Assembly: GCA_009760855.2 (NCBI GenBank)
Contig: WPIO01000095.1
Coordinates: forward strand, 1,089,001 to 1,153,000
DNA length: 64,000 bases
Direction of reading: 5' to 3'
Source of the DNA: Cristatella mucedo
Taxonomy: Eukaryota; Bryozoa; Phylactolaemata; Cristatellidae
Positions 10,905 through 24,600 of this stretch are shown here, in pieces. Position numbers and translations under genes: made by a program. The notes under the pieces were generated by a model. It ran no database searches. It saw only the letters and a program-made list of their open reading frames with translations, and was not told the DNA's origin. How positions within the stretch are numbered: position 1 is the first letter of the stretch; the number at the start of each line of letters is the position of its first letter.

Positions 10905-10973
10905 GCAAGAGGTGGCGAGAGCCGTACAAGCTCTTCTGTAACTATACAAAAGAGGCTGTTAAATCAGCTAGTA
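10905..10973 (+). repeat. SINE-2 3' fragment
   Basis: GCTCTTCTGTAACTATACAA and GAGGCTGTTAAATCAGCTAG match the 3' end of the 54.1-kb copy; head missing. Confidence 0.55.
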
Positions 10974-12773
10974 TTTTTTATCTGGCTGGAGCGGGTGATG
11001 GGCGACGGGCTGCTATTCCAAATTGCTAGTGTGCGTGCTTGCGCGCCGTCAATCGATGCACGCGGAGGTGGGACGGTTCTGTCATGCTGCAGATATGAAC
11101 GACGAATCTCGTCTACAGTGTAATGACTGTAAGTCAATATAAGTCGTGGGGCCTTGGTCCGGGGTCGCGGTCAATTTCGCTATGCACTTCTGGAGGCAAT
11201 GGCGTGGGACAGCGGGTCTATCGCATAGTGGTTCAGCGGGCAGCTCTTGGCGCGCGAACTGGCGGTGCAATGTCAGCAAGAGCGACGTATTCATCTTTCG
11301 AAAAAAATTAAGTTTAGCCCAATCTGACCATGCAAGTCTCTTTTAAAGGCCTCTTCAATGTCGACGATGACAGCTGTCGCTCTCGATGATGGCGACAATA
11401 TTCCAGACAACACTAGCGCAATGCGTGGGTAACTTGTGCCTTCGCTCGGCTTCGATTTCACGGGAGAATCGCGACAGGAGAGCTCTATTCCCGAGCTGCC
11501 GTCCTGACTGGTCAGTCTACCCGTCGGTCGTGCTTGTCGAGTTAACAATCTATCGCCTCAAATTGGTGTCTTAGTCGGGAAATTCAATGTGCAGGCGTGA
11601 AATCGCCGATCTTGGGTATTGGTGTATAACATGTATTTAGCTCGAGAGGCGATCTGGTGGATTTGCGAATTCAGTTGCTTTGAAGTCTCGGCTTTGTCTG
11701 ATGGAAGGTATGCCATGCCAGCTGCCCCTCATCCATACCCTCATCATTCCCAAAGAAAGGAAAGCATTCACTGAGTCTGGGAATTGCTACCTTTATGCAT
11801 TCAAGCGTACCGACGTTTTAAAATTAAATTGGACCTGGTAAAACAGCCCATGTCCCTGCCAGATTGCTTCACGCCCGGCCCGATTTAGGCTTCGGCTCAC
11901 GGCGTCGCCAAACCTCACTCTAGTGAAGAGGAAATTGCCCCAGCACACCATCTTACTCCTCGACATTTGCTCGCGAGTGCGGAAAACTGATTGCTGTTAC
12001 GCATCAGAAAAGAACGGACATTTGTAGTCATGTTTGACATCTTTAAAAGCGGTGTATTGCATACGCCCGCATTTTCTCGCCTCCTTATCAATCGAGCTCA
12101 CTCACAGTCAGTGAAAGTCAGTTCGGCTGCTAAAGTATTCGTGAGTTTATTTATAGAAAAATTATCTGCCTTCGCGGGCGTTATTTTATGAACGCACGTC
12201 ATTGTGTAGCGTGTCCACTGTACAACGCCGTCGGGTTGGAGTCACGTGCCACTCGTAAAGTCGTTGGTAATGGTGACGTGCACTGCTATGGTTTTCTAAG
12301 TTAGTGGATAATGGCATAATGGTTGATTTCTACTCGTGGCATGAAGCTGCAACGGCTGAATTGGTTTTGCTATCGCCTCTAATTTTTCCTGAGGTCGAAG
12401 TGCCAACCCACAAAGACGCAGCCACGTTTACGTCTTCCTCTTGCTAGTTCTAGCATGTCAGTTTGCCGCGTTGAGCACGTGGCGTATGTGACCGACAGCT
12501 CAACTTCGTGTTTGAAACTGCAGAATATCAATGCACTGATTTTCTTTGGGGTCAAGAGGCATGATGCGTAGTAACAATTTACGGGTGAGGCTGGTGCTTA
12601 AAGCGTTCTAATGTGACGTTATTTACAGAAAACGCTGTGGTCATCTTGTCCGTAGCGTTTCGAGGCGAGTGCGATCATGCATAACTCAACCCGTGGAAGT
12701 TAGCGGAAAAAAGGCTAGCGCTTGGCTAAAGCAGTCTGTTGGCGGAACGCTGGACATACATTCTTTATTTGAG

Positions 12774-12779
12774 TGTGCA
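12774..12779 (-). terminator. Candidate poly(A) signal of gene B
   Basis: AATAAA on the minus strand (TTTATT on the plus strand), about 800 nt past the gene B stop. It is the nearest exact hexamer I found; transcript ends are not visible, so this is only a candidate. Confidence 0.3.
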
Positions 12780-13032
12780 TGGACAGTAGGGTTAAGCTTG
12801 GCGGCCACAACGACGTTATTCACTCTCCCCAGTAGCAGTAAAGATCAACGATCATCTATTAATCGCATTATTAGCCTGTGCGTTTAGCTTTTACAACTCA
12901 TTCCTACAGTTAATAACGCTCTCATTAACAGCTATGCTGGGCTTTGGAAGAGTTGCCTAACTTGACTCACTTACGCGTTCATTAATACGCAGGCAAGCCG
13001 AAATTAGCCGATTTAGAAAGTGTCAATTACGG

Positions 13033-13095
13033 AAGAGAGAGAGAGAGAGCGAGCGAGAGAGAGAGAGAGAGAGTGCGAGAGGGGGAGAGAGAAAG
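13033..13095. repeat. (GA)n microsatellite downstream of gene B
   Basis: GA repeats with GC interruptions, 480 bp past the gene B stop codon; a CT tract on the transcript strand. Confidence 0.9.
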
Positions 13096-13534
13096 ATAGG
13101 GAGCAGTAACAAACGGAACCACGGCGGCGGTGTCGTGTCACATACGGGAACTAAATCAATTTGAAATCTCTGAAACAACGGCGAGAGTTTGAATCTATCT
13201 ACTTCGGCAGACAAAACTTACGAGACCATTTTTTCAATGAAAATAATTTTGATATCAAGGTTTTTGCGTAAAGGGCACTGGCAGACTGCGCAGTTCTAAT
13301 GCCTCAGCCTTTTTTCGTCGCGGCGTGAATCGATTCAGGAGCGCGGCAAGCACGGATTCCAAAATTACTCGGCGACAGAAACGTGCTCGAGCACACCTGT
13401 CGCTCACAAAGCGCGCGTGCCCGAGAAGCGTCTCTATTACGTCTCGCTCTGTGCAAAGAGCACACCGAATGGTAAGACGGAAATCACCCAAACGCTCGGC
13501 CCAACCGCTGGACCGCGACTGTAACTACTACGTC

Positions 13535-13566
13535 GTGGTGGTGGTGGTGGTGGTGGTGGTGGTGGC
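13535..13566. repeat. (GTG)n triplet repeat just past gene B stop
   Basis: Ten GTG units, seven bases outside the gene B stop codon, so in the 3' UTR. It reads CAC on the transcript. Confidence 0.9.
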
Positions 13567-13572
13567 GTAGTG

Positions 13573-13706
13573 TCAATTTGAAGTGCTGAAGAATTTCATA
13601 AACGGTGGTTGATTTGATCCTGCAAACCTTGAAATCAGTTTGATTACACCCAAGGCTAGTATGAATCCGGCTAGGAACAGCCCGATGACGATTCCGGCAG
13701 CAGCTC
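13573..13706 (-). CDS. Gene B exon 14 (transmembrane helix, stop)
   Basis: Acceptor TTGAACAG|GAGCTG. It encodes [19 protein letters not shown], a small-residue-rich transmembrane helix, then a tail ending KFFSTSN and TGA at 13573-13575. A GTG triplet repeat starts a few bases past the stop on the plus-strand map. Confidence 0.9.
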
Positions 13707-16700
13707 CTGTTCAATGAGAGAGATGCGAATGCAGGAGCCGTGTACACAGCAGCGACGATAGTGCACATCATCAGCATCATCATCATCAACAGCATCAGCA
13801 TCATTGGCAGCAGAGTCGCAAAACAAGCTCCCACCTGCATCGAGCTGCACAATTTGTTGGGTGATGACTGTAGCCTGCAGATCCTGAACCATAGCGAGGC
13901 TTCCCTTTCTTGCAGTTACTGACTGCAGCTGTGAAGGAAAAACCGCGAGCAGTTACTTTTCTCAAGTCTGACTGATTTAAGGGCCATAGTGAAAATAGGT
14001 TCTAAGAAAGGATTGCGAAATGCCGTACAATTCATTTATCTCGCTGATAGCACTAATAAATAGGCCTTTTGCTAGTTCATAATAAAAAATAAGACTTAAA
14101 CAGCACAGTAAGAGAGGAGAATCTCTAGGTAGGCAGCACTTTAAATATGCTAGATAGAAAACATGCCAACTATTCAGTTAGTCAATATTAGAAGTTTCTA
14201 CAAGAATAAGCAAACAAAGGTCAATTCACATGGACCCAGCCAATGCTGTGAGGAACAGGTGTGTTTCAAATTATTTTTAAAAGCCGTAGTAGAGTCAGGA
14301 GATATTTTTACATCATTGGAGAGTAATTTCTAGGCAATTGGATCAGGCAAATTTAAGGCTTGATCTACGAAACAATGTGGCACCCAGAGGTACAGCTAAG
14401 CTACTTGAGTCAGAAGAGTGGTTATGAGGATGCTTAGCCTCACTGAGAATTAGTTTGGATGGCTATGCCGAGGCAAGAGAATAAAGAAAACTTGAAGTCT
14501 CTATGCTGCTTGATGGGGAGCTCGTGCAGAACGATGAGAAGTGGTGCAAGGTGGCAGTTGCCAGCTGCAATGTTCACAGCAGACAGGTCTATTAGCACAA
14601 TTTTGCAATAGCTGTGCGAGTCCCATTTCACAGGTAGAAAGACCTACAATTAAGTAAGTTACATAAGTCAAGGCAGGATGTCATAAATACGTCGACCGGC
14701 TTGGCTTCGGTGTCCTTGGCAGGCCCGAATTTTGGTACTATTGCCTAACCGAAAGTAGGCCAACTTGACTTCGGAGCCAATCCTATTACTGACAAAGCTA
14801 CTTGTAGCAAGCCTTCTGCCTCAAGACTTGCATTCTCTCACGAACACTGGCCGCCATATTCCCGAGATCTCGCCTACACTTTCGCTACGCCATGGCCGCT
14901 GCTCAAGGACACTGCTCAGGCAGGCGCCTGCCTGCAGCGGCCACTGCAAAAGCGTGGCTCTGGCGCGATTTCGCTCAGTGCCAATGAGAGTTATGGTCTG
15001 TATAATTGAATGTTATTCTGCGCTTTGTTCACACACAGCTAATCGAATCTCAGCTATTAGTAGCCCATTAAAAAAAGGCATGCAACTAGAGTCCGAACAG
15101 GTTCGTCTCTCAAGCTCAACTATCGATTAATAATGGCGATTAATAAGGTGTTTGTAATCCAACTGCTTATTTTTAAGCTCGCAATAGTTACTTTAAATGG
15201 CGTGGCCTCCGAGCGGATAATCGCCCTAAATAGACGGAGAACTTTGAGAGACGCCCGTCTCTAGCTCAAGGACGAGCTGCTGCGTTGATACCAGCTCTGT
15301 TAACCTTCTGCTTCACGTAAACTTACGTCGTTTACGTTGTCAACGTCTACTTTCACCACAAATTGTCCTCTGTCGATTGCGTCGCGTAGTAACGCGATAG
15401 CATCTTCTGTGGGAACATCGGTCTTTGTCGTAGGACACGTGTCGCATAAGTCATTCTGGAGTTGAGGTGGATCCAAGATGGAGAGCGACACACGGATGTA
15501 GCCACTTTTATCCTCGCCAATCTACAGCGAAGTTGAATGCGTCACGCACTTCAAGCAACTGCAGTACACTAAGAGGCAAGGTGACACCGTATCGAACAAC
15601 CAGCAACTAGTGTCGTGAAGCTGAGTCTACATATCAAGTACGTAAAGCTGTGGCTAGCAGGAGTATTCATTTTAAATGATACTCAGCAGCGGTTGACTAC
15701 GTTACCGTCTTTTAGAAAATGTACGATACCGATAGATAGCAAAAAGTGCAACTTCAGTCTTCATCCCACAGGCATCGGGAAAGAAGTGATTGCCAGCTTC
15801 AAAATTTGAAATCGCGCCCCGGCTCCTTAAGTGGAGCACCGTACGCCTTGACGGAGACACAAGGACAGTGAAGGGTACAGCCCGCAACCCAGTGAGCATT
15901 GCCGAACTGTCAATGAGATCAAGGTCATGCTTATTCCAGAAGAGCGAAGTGAGTGGTCAAAGTGAAGTCTGGGATAGCTCGTATTAGACCAGACAATCAC
16001 GAAGGATGATAACATTCTTGACATTCCTGTTTGCAGTAAGTTCTGGGTCATGAGCTCACTGTTACTGGAACAAAGTTACCTGACAGTCGAGAACATGAGA
16101 TCAAGTTGCCTTTTTAACGGAACGTCGATCGGATTTTAGTGGTTACCTGATACAGAGCTAAGTTTGGTACAGAAGCCTCCAAGGATAGTGATATTTGACC
16201 AGTTTCAAAGATAATAAGAAATACAATTATTGGACTGCAATCGCAAATACTTGTTTGCATCCAAGAAATAGAGATTCGATATACTTCCGGAACACCGAAA
16301 TTGGTAATTGGAAAAATCCATATCGAAACAGCTGATAGACGACTTGTAAGGAAGCTAAAGCCTCTATTTACTAATTGATATACTTTAGTTGGAGTAAGCA
16401 GGCGTTTACACAGTGTCACAATCTCTAATTGGTCGCAATAGTAACGGTAAGTACGTATGTTATCGCCATCACAACTGCTGATCAACTGAAGCAAAAAGAG
16501 TAAGCACGTGTACCCACTGCAGCATAACTCCCGCTTGGTGGCCGAGGCGCCGAGAAAAGCTGGCTGTCGTAATTCTATTTTGCTCGATAGTTCAAATGAA
16601 CACTGCGATATTCGAGCGCGGGAAAGTAATACCACGATGAGTAGGTGGAATAAACGGTTCTAGAAATTCGTCTTCAAACACGACAGAAACCGCTTAGTAA

Positions 16701-19700
16701 AGATAGCTTGCCAAAGGTAATTAGCGTAATGGAGAAGACAACAGCACAGGGTTGACACATAGCCACTAAGAACAGAAGCTAAAGCAGCTAATCAGGCATG
16801 CCTATCTGGCCTTCAAATATCCACGTAGACACAAAAGAACGCATTTTCTCAGCGTCCTTTCCACACCCTATACACGATTGTGTAATTTTTTTAAATTTGA
16901 ACTAAGTAAAAGCAGTAGTTGTTGACTAATTTTTAATTCCGTGTACTGACTAGCAGAGATCTTATGAAAAAAATCTAGATAGACCGCTATATTTTTTACA
17001 TCAAGCTTACAGAAAGGGGCTGCAAAGGAACAACTGCTGCACAGCCTCTCGTGCCAACCAAGACGAGGCCGTCCGCCAGGCTGGATTATATCGTCGGCCC
17101 TTACGAATGGCCCGCAGGGGTTCGGTCAAGGTTCAACCTCCCAAAAGTTGCCAGCCGTGTCCCTATTATGGCAGCAATCGATTTCCTAAAGACGCAATGC
17201 TCCTAGTCGCCTCCGATCGCACTGCCCCTTCACTCCGTCTCGCGCCCAATCAGAAGTAGAAGCGGCGAGGAAGTATCTGGCAATCGCCACGCCATAGCGG
17301 CGTCAACGAGCTTTAATGGCTATTAGAGTTCGGGCTTCCGCTGCTATTAGCAGTTTCGTTGCTAAGGAGTGAGCAAGTCGGTCAATGGTAAGGTTCATCT
17401 GAGTAGCAGTGGTAACTACGAGAGCGAAGGAGCACTTGCAAAATATCTCGCACAAAACGTGAGCGATCGACATGCTAGCTTCTAAACACTGTCTGGCCTG
17501 TCACGTCTCAGTGCACCTGACTTCTTGCAGTTACCCTATTGTAGCAGCGTTTCAGTTTTTGTCAAAGCCAGACCAATGAATTGAAGGCACTTGGCGAAAT
17601 CGATTGCAGCTAGTTGCAATCTCGCGTAGCAGTACTCGCGCCCACGCACTTGAAGTCGGCTCATTCTTATTGGCGGCAGCCCGGTGTAGGTCACGAGGGA
17701 GAGCATCGTGAGGTACCGGAAGAGTATGCGGCCGCCGGCGGTTACTAGCGTGCTGAACTTCCCTGCAACAGACAAACGCGGGTCGCTATTCAGCTCCGCG
17801 AGCGTCAAAGCGCCAGCGTCCGACAGCGTTAAACACTGCAGGCTACGCAAAAGAGAGCGGCAACGGCCACTGCTGTGGCGGCGGCGGCTGCCTGCGGCGG
17901 TGGAGCTCTAAAGCAAGCCGCCTCAAGCAAGCTCAGGTACCGCAGGGCTAGCAGCAAAGGGCGCTCACTTCAAAGACTGATCCGCGTCGCGTGGCACATG
18001 GCGTTCTGCTGGTCAGCTGACTAAGTGTCGGGGAGCAGGTAGCGTGTGGACGTTGCTGTTAGGGCTTTCTTTCATCATCGCAGACAAGCGCTTGCCAGAG
18101 CCGAGCGACGCGCACGAGCGCCAGCTTTCTTATTGGCCTTTTCTTCGTCGAACTTTTTGGCGTAATTTCAAAGAATTATTTCAAGAATTATTCGTAATTT
18201 TCACCTTAGTTTTAGACTAGTTTGACTTAGGCTGCTAGCATGCAGTTTTTAGAATTGCGAAGGTTTCGCAAGACGTGGAGCAATTAGACCACAATCTTGA
18301 ATCATCCTATGCTTAAATACTCAGGTAGAGTAGGAGGCTTCGATATTGAGTGAAGGAAAACGCTACATGGGTAGAGTCTTCACCGGCTGGCTTTCGGAGT
18401 ACAGAGCCAGTCCCCCAACTGGACGCTTGTGAGCTCAAAGGCTAAATCAACGTTGCAGATCAAGCTTTTTATACTTCGGTCGAGCATCAGAAAAGGGTTT
18501 ATAATGCAAACAATATTCATGGCACTATAATTTTAACGTAATTATGCGGCAGGCACACTCGCCATTCAGCTGTACAACGGCAATGCCTGACCCTAGCCTG
18601 CCTTTCGAGCCCCGTAGCCGTGAGCCGCTACCGGGCAAAAGAAAGTCGAGGTCGTTATGACCTGGTTGCGCTCTGCCTCAGATAGATTCTAGTGCTCGAA
18701 ACGAAATCTGACGAGCTCTTAAAAAGAGAAAGCAGCTCGACGGCACTCGACGGCATTTAGGATGCCTGGAACTGCACGGCTGCTGTTCCCATCGTATGTC
18801 CAGCTGCCGTCATCATATTTGGTGACCGGATGACCAGTCAAAGCTGGATGAATGACCGGTCAAAACCGAATTCTAACCCGACCCAACGGAAGCTAATAAC
18901 GTCTTTCTTGTTTCTGCCAAGAACTTAATGACCGGAGGACGCACTAAAGGCACACCCAAATGAGCAGATTCTTCAGGGCGGAAAGATATATTTCGACATA
19001 TTGGCTCGCCTTTAATATCAGTGCTAATCAAAAGAGTTGCAAGGACGTAGCCAGCACTTATGGAGCAGGCTAAAACCTTGACCTCGAGGTGGGTTTCAAA
19101 ACGTCAAAGGCTTTCCTTGGATATAGTAATAATAATAATAATAATGATTCACATGATATAATGCCCTCAGAGAACTCAATCATATTCTAGGCACGTAAAA
19201 TTCGCTGCAGATAAAGCACGATAGAATGGTTAGTGGTAACATTCTCCATAAACAACAAGAATAACATGGTTAGGGGCGACATGCACAGGATCAGCATGCA
19301 AGTGTGGTTAGTGGCAGCATTCGCAGGGTCAGCAAGCATAAGCACATGCAGGACGAATCGCAGGGACCCGCTAAACGCTAAAATCAAGAATACACTTGAG
19401 CCCCTCTAAAAACTAATAAGTTTCACTTTACTACTACTTTAACTATTCATTTTAGCGATTATTTTAAGTGGTTAAAACTTCTGGAAAGCTTTTAGCTCCG
19501 TACCGGGTGCACACAACCTGAGAAAGCGTTTTCGGCGGCCGGAGCGGCTGCTTAAACTTGGTTGGGACAGCTCGGCTCCGCCCTTTCAGGCAATCCTATG
19601 AGGAGCCTTGAGCTCACCCCCCCCCCCCGAACGCCCCTTCCCCTTTAAATAGCCGGCGTAGGCTAGCCATTCCCCCTAGCGGCCGACGAGACGCCGATGA

Positions 19701-21584
19701 GAGCAGCGGCCGACGTGAACAGTGTTAACCTGATGGTCTTATGCTCGGAGCCAGAAATCAAACTCCTACACGCAGGACTGCCGTCCGGTCAGGCATGCTC
19801 GCGCGACCAGCGATCCAGGCCATCTGCCCACAGTGGACCGAGGCAGCGGAAGTCGTGGCCTGGCAGAACGGTCCGTGGGCCTAAAGGGCAGCAAGCGGCG
19901 GCGTGAGAGACTCGTGGCAAGCTTGTCATTTCTCTCAACACGAGACAGGGGTTAGTCTAAACTTCTCAATCATTCTGCATAGAGTCACGATCGAATGCAG
20001 GAAGTTCTGTTTACCGTCCAGAAGGAACGTTATTCCTTTAGTCTGTTCCGGTTGATAGCATCTGCCGACGTCAAAGCGGTCGAAGTCAGGCTGACTTTCA
20101 TCAAAATTTATTATGTTGTAGATTTGCGACAGAGTCGGGCTCGTCTAGAAACGTAGAAGTCACGTGTTCATTGATGGCGCAGAGCCCTTGGCTAGAGCAC
20201 CAAACGTGGCTGCTGACGCAAGATTTTCTCGCTTTTCTCTACAGACTGGCAATTCAAAAGTCAAAATACGGTGATTGAATTCAAAATTGTAAAAGATAAA
20301 ATTGATCTGCGAGGGCACATGTCCTTTCACGTCTAACTTTCGTCGCGGCCCCTAATCGATATGAGAAACCGAAGGATCTGCTAATAGATTTGCGAACTCG
20401 CCGTTGAACGTTCAATTAATGAAATAGAAACTGCCGATAATCTGCAAGACGTTTGCAGTCGTGGCAACGAAAGATATGGAACGCAAGATATGATACAACT
20501 ATTCAAGCAAATCATTAGGCGTCACATTTATACCTTGCTAGCAAGGTCAAAGCTCTTCCCCCGGAAGTCAATATTTCTAGCTCACGCCCAGGATTAAGCC
20601 CATATTTCGCTCGCTCGACAGTGGCTACACGGAGAGAAGATGAATAGCACATGCTAACGATAAAAGCAGTTGACTCTGATTGTGCTCGAAGCCGTTTGAA
20701 CTCGTCTCCGGCTCGAGCCGTCCTCTGAGCTCAAAGTGTCCGCTCCCATTCTCTACGGATCTCTCACTCTCTACGGATAAAAAGGAATGGAGCACTCAGT
20801 GTTACGAATTATATCATGCGTTATACAGACTGGGATCAAAGTTGGACCAATGGCCGGGCTTGTCTGGCACAAACTGCCAGCCTGGTCTACTGTGCCTAAC
20901 TGTACTGACGAGCTCTTTTTTCTACTTATCCCGCATGCCAATTGAAATGGGTGCACTTAAAAGACTTGCCTTCTGTTGCCATAAACTGGGGTTCATCTCC
21001 CTCTGACTCCCAAGTATTTACCTCCTGTTTCGACGGGCATTGCACGGCTCGCTTTTAGGCCTGCCTAGTAATTCACCAAGATCTTATCTACAACACCTAC
21101 AATCAGCAGCTCTCTGGCACCGATTGGAGCTCGGCTTAGTTGCTGTGATACTCAAACGTCAGCTGCAAGTTTGAAATAACCTAGAGCGTAGAGCGCACCA
21201 AGGCTCTCTGCCGAAACACTGAGGGCTAAAGGATGCACTGATTACTCGAGCGAAGCACAAGCCGCCGGTAACCTCAAGGTATCTGTACCAGTTTGTGAAC
21301 CAGTGGAAAAACCCTGGTCGAGTGATCGAGACTTCGTTCTCGTGATTTTGGCACAGGGCTTAAAAGAGTAGCTTTAACTAACCCCGTGTCTAGTGCTCAA
21401 CCTCCCCCTCCCCGCGTATGCCCTGAATTGTCTCGTGAATGTCTTTTTAATTGAAATTTGGTGCTATCGATACAACTGCTGTGGTCGGCGACAGTATAGG
21501 GAGGGTATCTTCTTCTGTTCCCTTTGCAGCAAATGTAAAGCACCTAGGAAGAGATTAAGTTCTCTGAGGGTGCTTTATCAAGTG

Positions 21585-21619
<35 letters not shown>

Positions 21620-24600
21620 TGTGTCAAGGCAAGTGGGTTAGCTTCCATTGGCATTCGGGAATGGTTGACTTGTGTATGGATGCCTTTAGCAACGGTTGCA
21701 CGTGAAGTACCAATTCCAAAAATACAGAACAACCAAAGGCTCTATGAACTATTGACATCATCCGGCTTGTATCTTGGCTGCAGCTGCTCTATACAAATGC
21801 TCTACTATTCACTTCCAGAATGCAGCAGTAGCTTATTATGGAGTAAATTACGAGGCTATTTTGGGTTAAAAATAGTTAGAAATTTATTTACTTAATTTTG
21901 TCCACACTTTTATCGGTATTGCACCCCGTACCGGTATCGCAGAGGTAACAGCCTATAGCCACGATTATTGTCACTCCCATGAGCACATACTGTCAGCTGC
22001 ATCATATGGCTACTGTGCTCTTAGTTCGAGAAGGGTAAAGTCGCTATACAGCTTAGCAGAATAAACCTGTAGTGTGACTCACCAGATGAGTGATTGAGAG
22101 CTGGACTGGTTCCTGTTGCTCCAAATTGACTGGACCCCCGGTCATTTGGTATGATGGCTAAAAGCAGAACACAAACACCCAAATGACACGCAGAGGGTCA
22201 ACACGACACGCAGATGGTCAACATGCAAATATGGCTAGTGGCAGCATGCACAGTGTGTGTGCACAAGAACTAGCTATTGAAATACTCCCGGATTGACATC
22301 CACTCTCGCAGCTTGACCTGCGCGACCTACAATTGTATGCGGTGCAGCAATTGCGTTGGACACGCCTGGTTCTGCACACACGCACCTGCGAAAAAGCAAT
22401 CTCCCACATAGAAATGGAATCATCTCCAGAACCCGGCGGCCAGTTGGTCTTGAGAGCGTTATACACGTCGCATGGCACTTCCCGAATATTTCTCTGCAAC
22501 AACGAACAACTAATCAATTCTGAGAGCTGAAAAATAATCATCAAATTATAAGGATATTAAATCAAAGAAATAGCAGATTCTCTCTCTCCAAATAACAAGC
22601 AAAGATGCCAATTTAGTAGAAATTCACTGATAAGGGCTGGCGAAATCATTGCAGGTGTATTCTGCGTGGACTACATTCTACCTGGCCTCAAACTTCTTTA
22701 CACTGAGCTGCGCTTGATGTGCACCAATATAGTGAGCTCCATCCGTTGTGCATAACGGAGACACACTTTTAGCACTGACTTTTCAAAATTGGTTATCGCA
22801 CGACAAAGTGTGATCACTTCGATGCCAAGATGAGAAGAAAACAAGCTCCCCTAAAAGCTTTCGATTCTTGTGACTAACCTGTTTTTGACCGACCTGATTC
22901 GCACTTTGCCCTGAGGAGCTGGTCGCAACAGAGGGCGGAGCTCAGTGAGACCGCACGGGACGCTGTGGCAAGTGCCACCCCTAGTATCGCTCTCCGTCCG
23001 CATCTCGCTCTCTTCAATCAAACACACTCACCATTCCAAACCTGCGCACGCGCTACAGGTGCTCGACATCGACCCCGACCGCTTCTGCTGACCTGGCCAA
23101 TATACGCGAACGGGACCTTATTGTCGGTCAGTCCGAAGAATTCGTTGGCCGTCCTCATTCTCACTTTGCCATCGCCGAGGTTCTCTGCGTCGAATCCGCC
23201 TTGAATTTGCTGCAAACTGCAGTTTCCATAGACGAGATTCGTCACATACGCCACCCCTGTTAACGGAAGTGCCCGGTCGGCGCTCGCCTCAGAACTCGTC
23301 TCAGAACCCGAAGAAGGGTCTCCCAAGGCTGAGCGCTCGATCGCAATCACTTTGTAGGAGGCAAAATGTGCTCTCGCTGGGTTGATAAATATTTGTTCAT
23401 TGACAAGCCTCCATCACCAAAAAATCATATCGACACGTCAAGCAAGCACTTTGTAAGTTCGTCATCGAGCCATTGCTGCACTGTGATGCGAAGATGCACC
23501 TACCCGATCGCCAGTCGTGAATCTCGGATATGCCGCTACCATCGTCATCGGTGTATTCAAATCTGGATGTCATCATTTTAGAATCGTAGAATTCCTGAAT
23601 CAAGCGAAGTAAACCTGAGAAGGAGACTGTCGAAACTAATGAGCATCACTTAGCGGCTGTCGAATATAATATAAAGAACGCTGGGCAGCACCTAAAACCT
23701 TTCAGTACCGTAACCTTGTTGCAGGGATAGATACGCACTACTATTTCAGCCTTAAAATGTGCAACTACTTTTAGATCCATGGAAATATAAAAATTGCTTC
23801 CAGTTTTCTTTTAATGAAAATTTTGTTTCCAACAGTGTGATCAGTTATTTCCCTGCAAACTCTTTCAATTGGGCACTCAGACATCATATCTGAAGCTAAA
23901 GGCGATATGCTGTCAGAGCCCATTTTGAGGGATAATTTTTCAAATTTCCTAGCCACACTAGGTTTATTCATAAATAGTAAGTATCCTGGATGAATGAGTA
24001 AGGCCATGCAGATCGAAGATAAGAATAATAATAATACACGTGAAAAAGCGCCCTCAGAGAACTCAATCTCTTTCTATGTGCTTAAAATATTTGCTGCAAA
24101 GGAAACGCGATGGAATGGTGAGGGGTATCGTACTTGATAAACAACATGAATAAGATTTTTAGGGGTGCCGTGCACAGGGTCAGCAAGATAAGTTGTACTG
24201 TACGGCGGTTTTACGTTCACGACAGATAAACATAGGTTTCGAGTTGTGAACCATCTATTACATGACTGGAAGATCTGCCGAATAAACGGACTTTGCTTTG
24301 GTAATCTTATCCAAGCACGCCCAATTTTGCTAATCTTGAAGAATCGCTCAACGCTCAGAATTTATTCATCGATTAACGTCACGTGGTAGCTCCTCTGCCG
24401 GATTAGTTTACAGGGGATCTTTCATTAGACGACTACACCAACTCCACAGTACACTCTGCCTACTTTCAGCTATGTCAAATTGGTAATTATTTAAGCATGA
24501 CTAGAGAGGGATACTACATCAAAATTGATCCAAACATTTGTAAAATCGCGTCTAAACCTGTGTAGCTTACCGGTTACTGGTCTACTGGCCCGTGCAATCG

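Larger units (their letters stand above)
7802..13572. other. Intergenic DNA between gene A and gene B
   Basis: Contains a SINE-2 remnant (7940-8125), an imperfect hairpin (8798-8875), the third copy of the ~200-bp repeat, a SINE-2 fragment and the gene B 3' flank. The 100-170-codon open frames at 8.3-9.0 and 9.7-10.3 kb have no recognisable homology and no matching splice pattern; I see no gene here. Confidence 0.6.
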
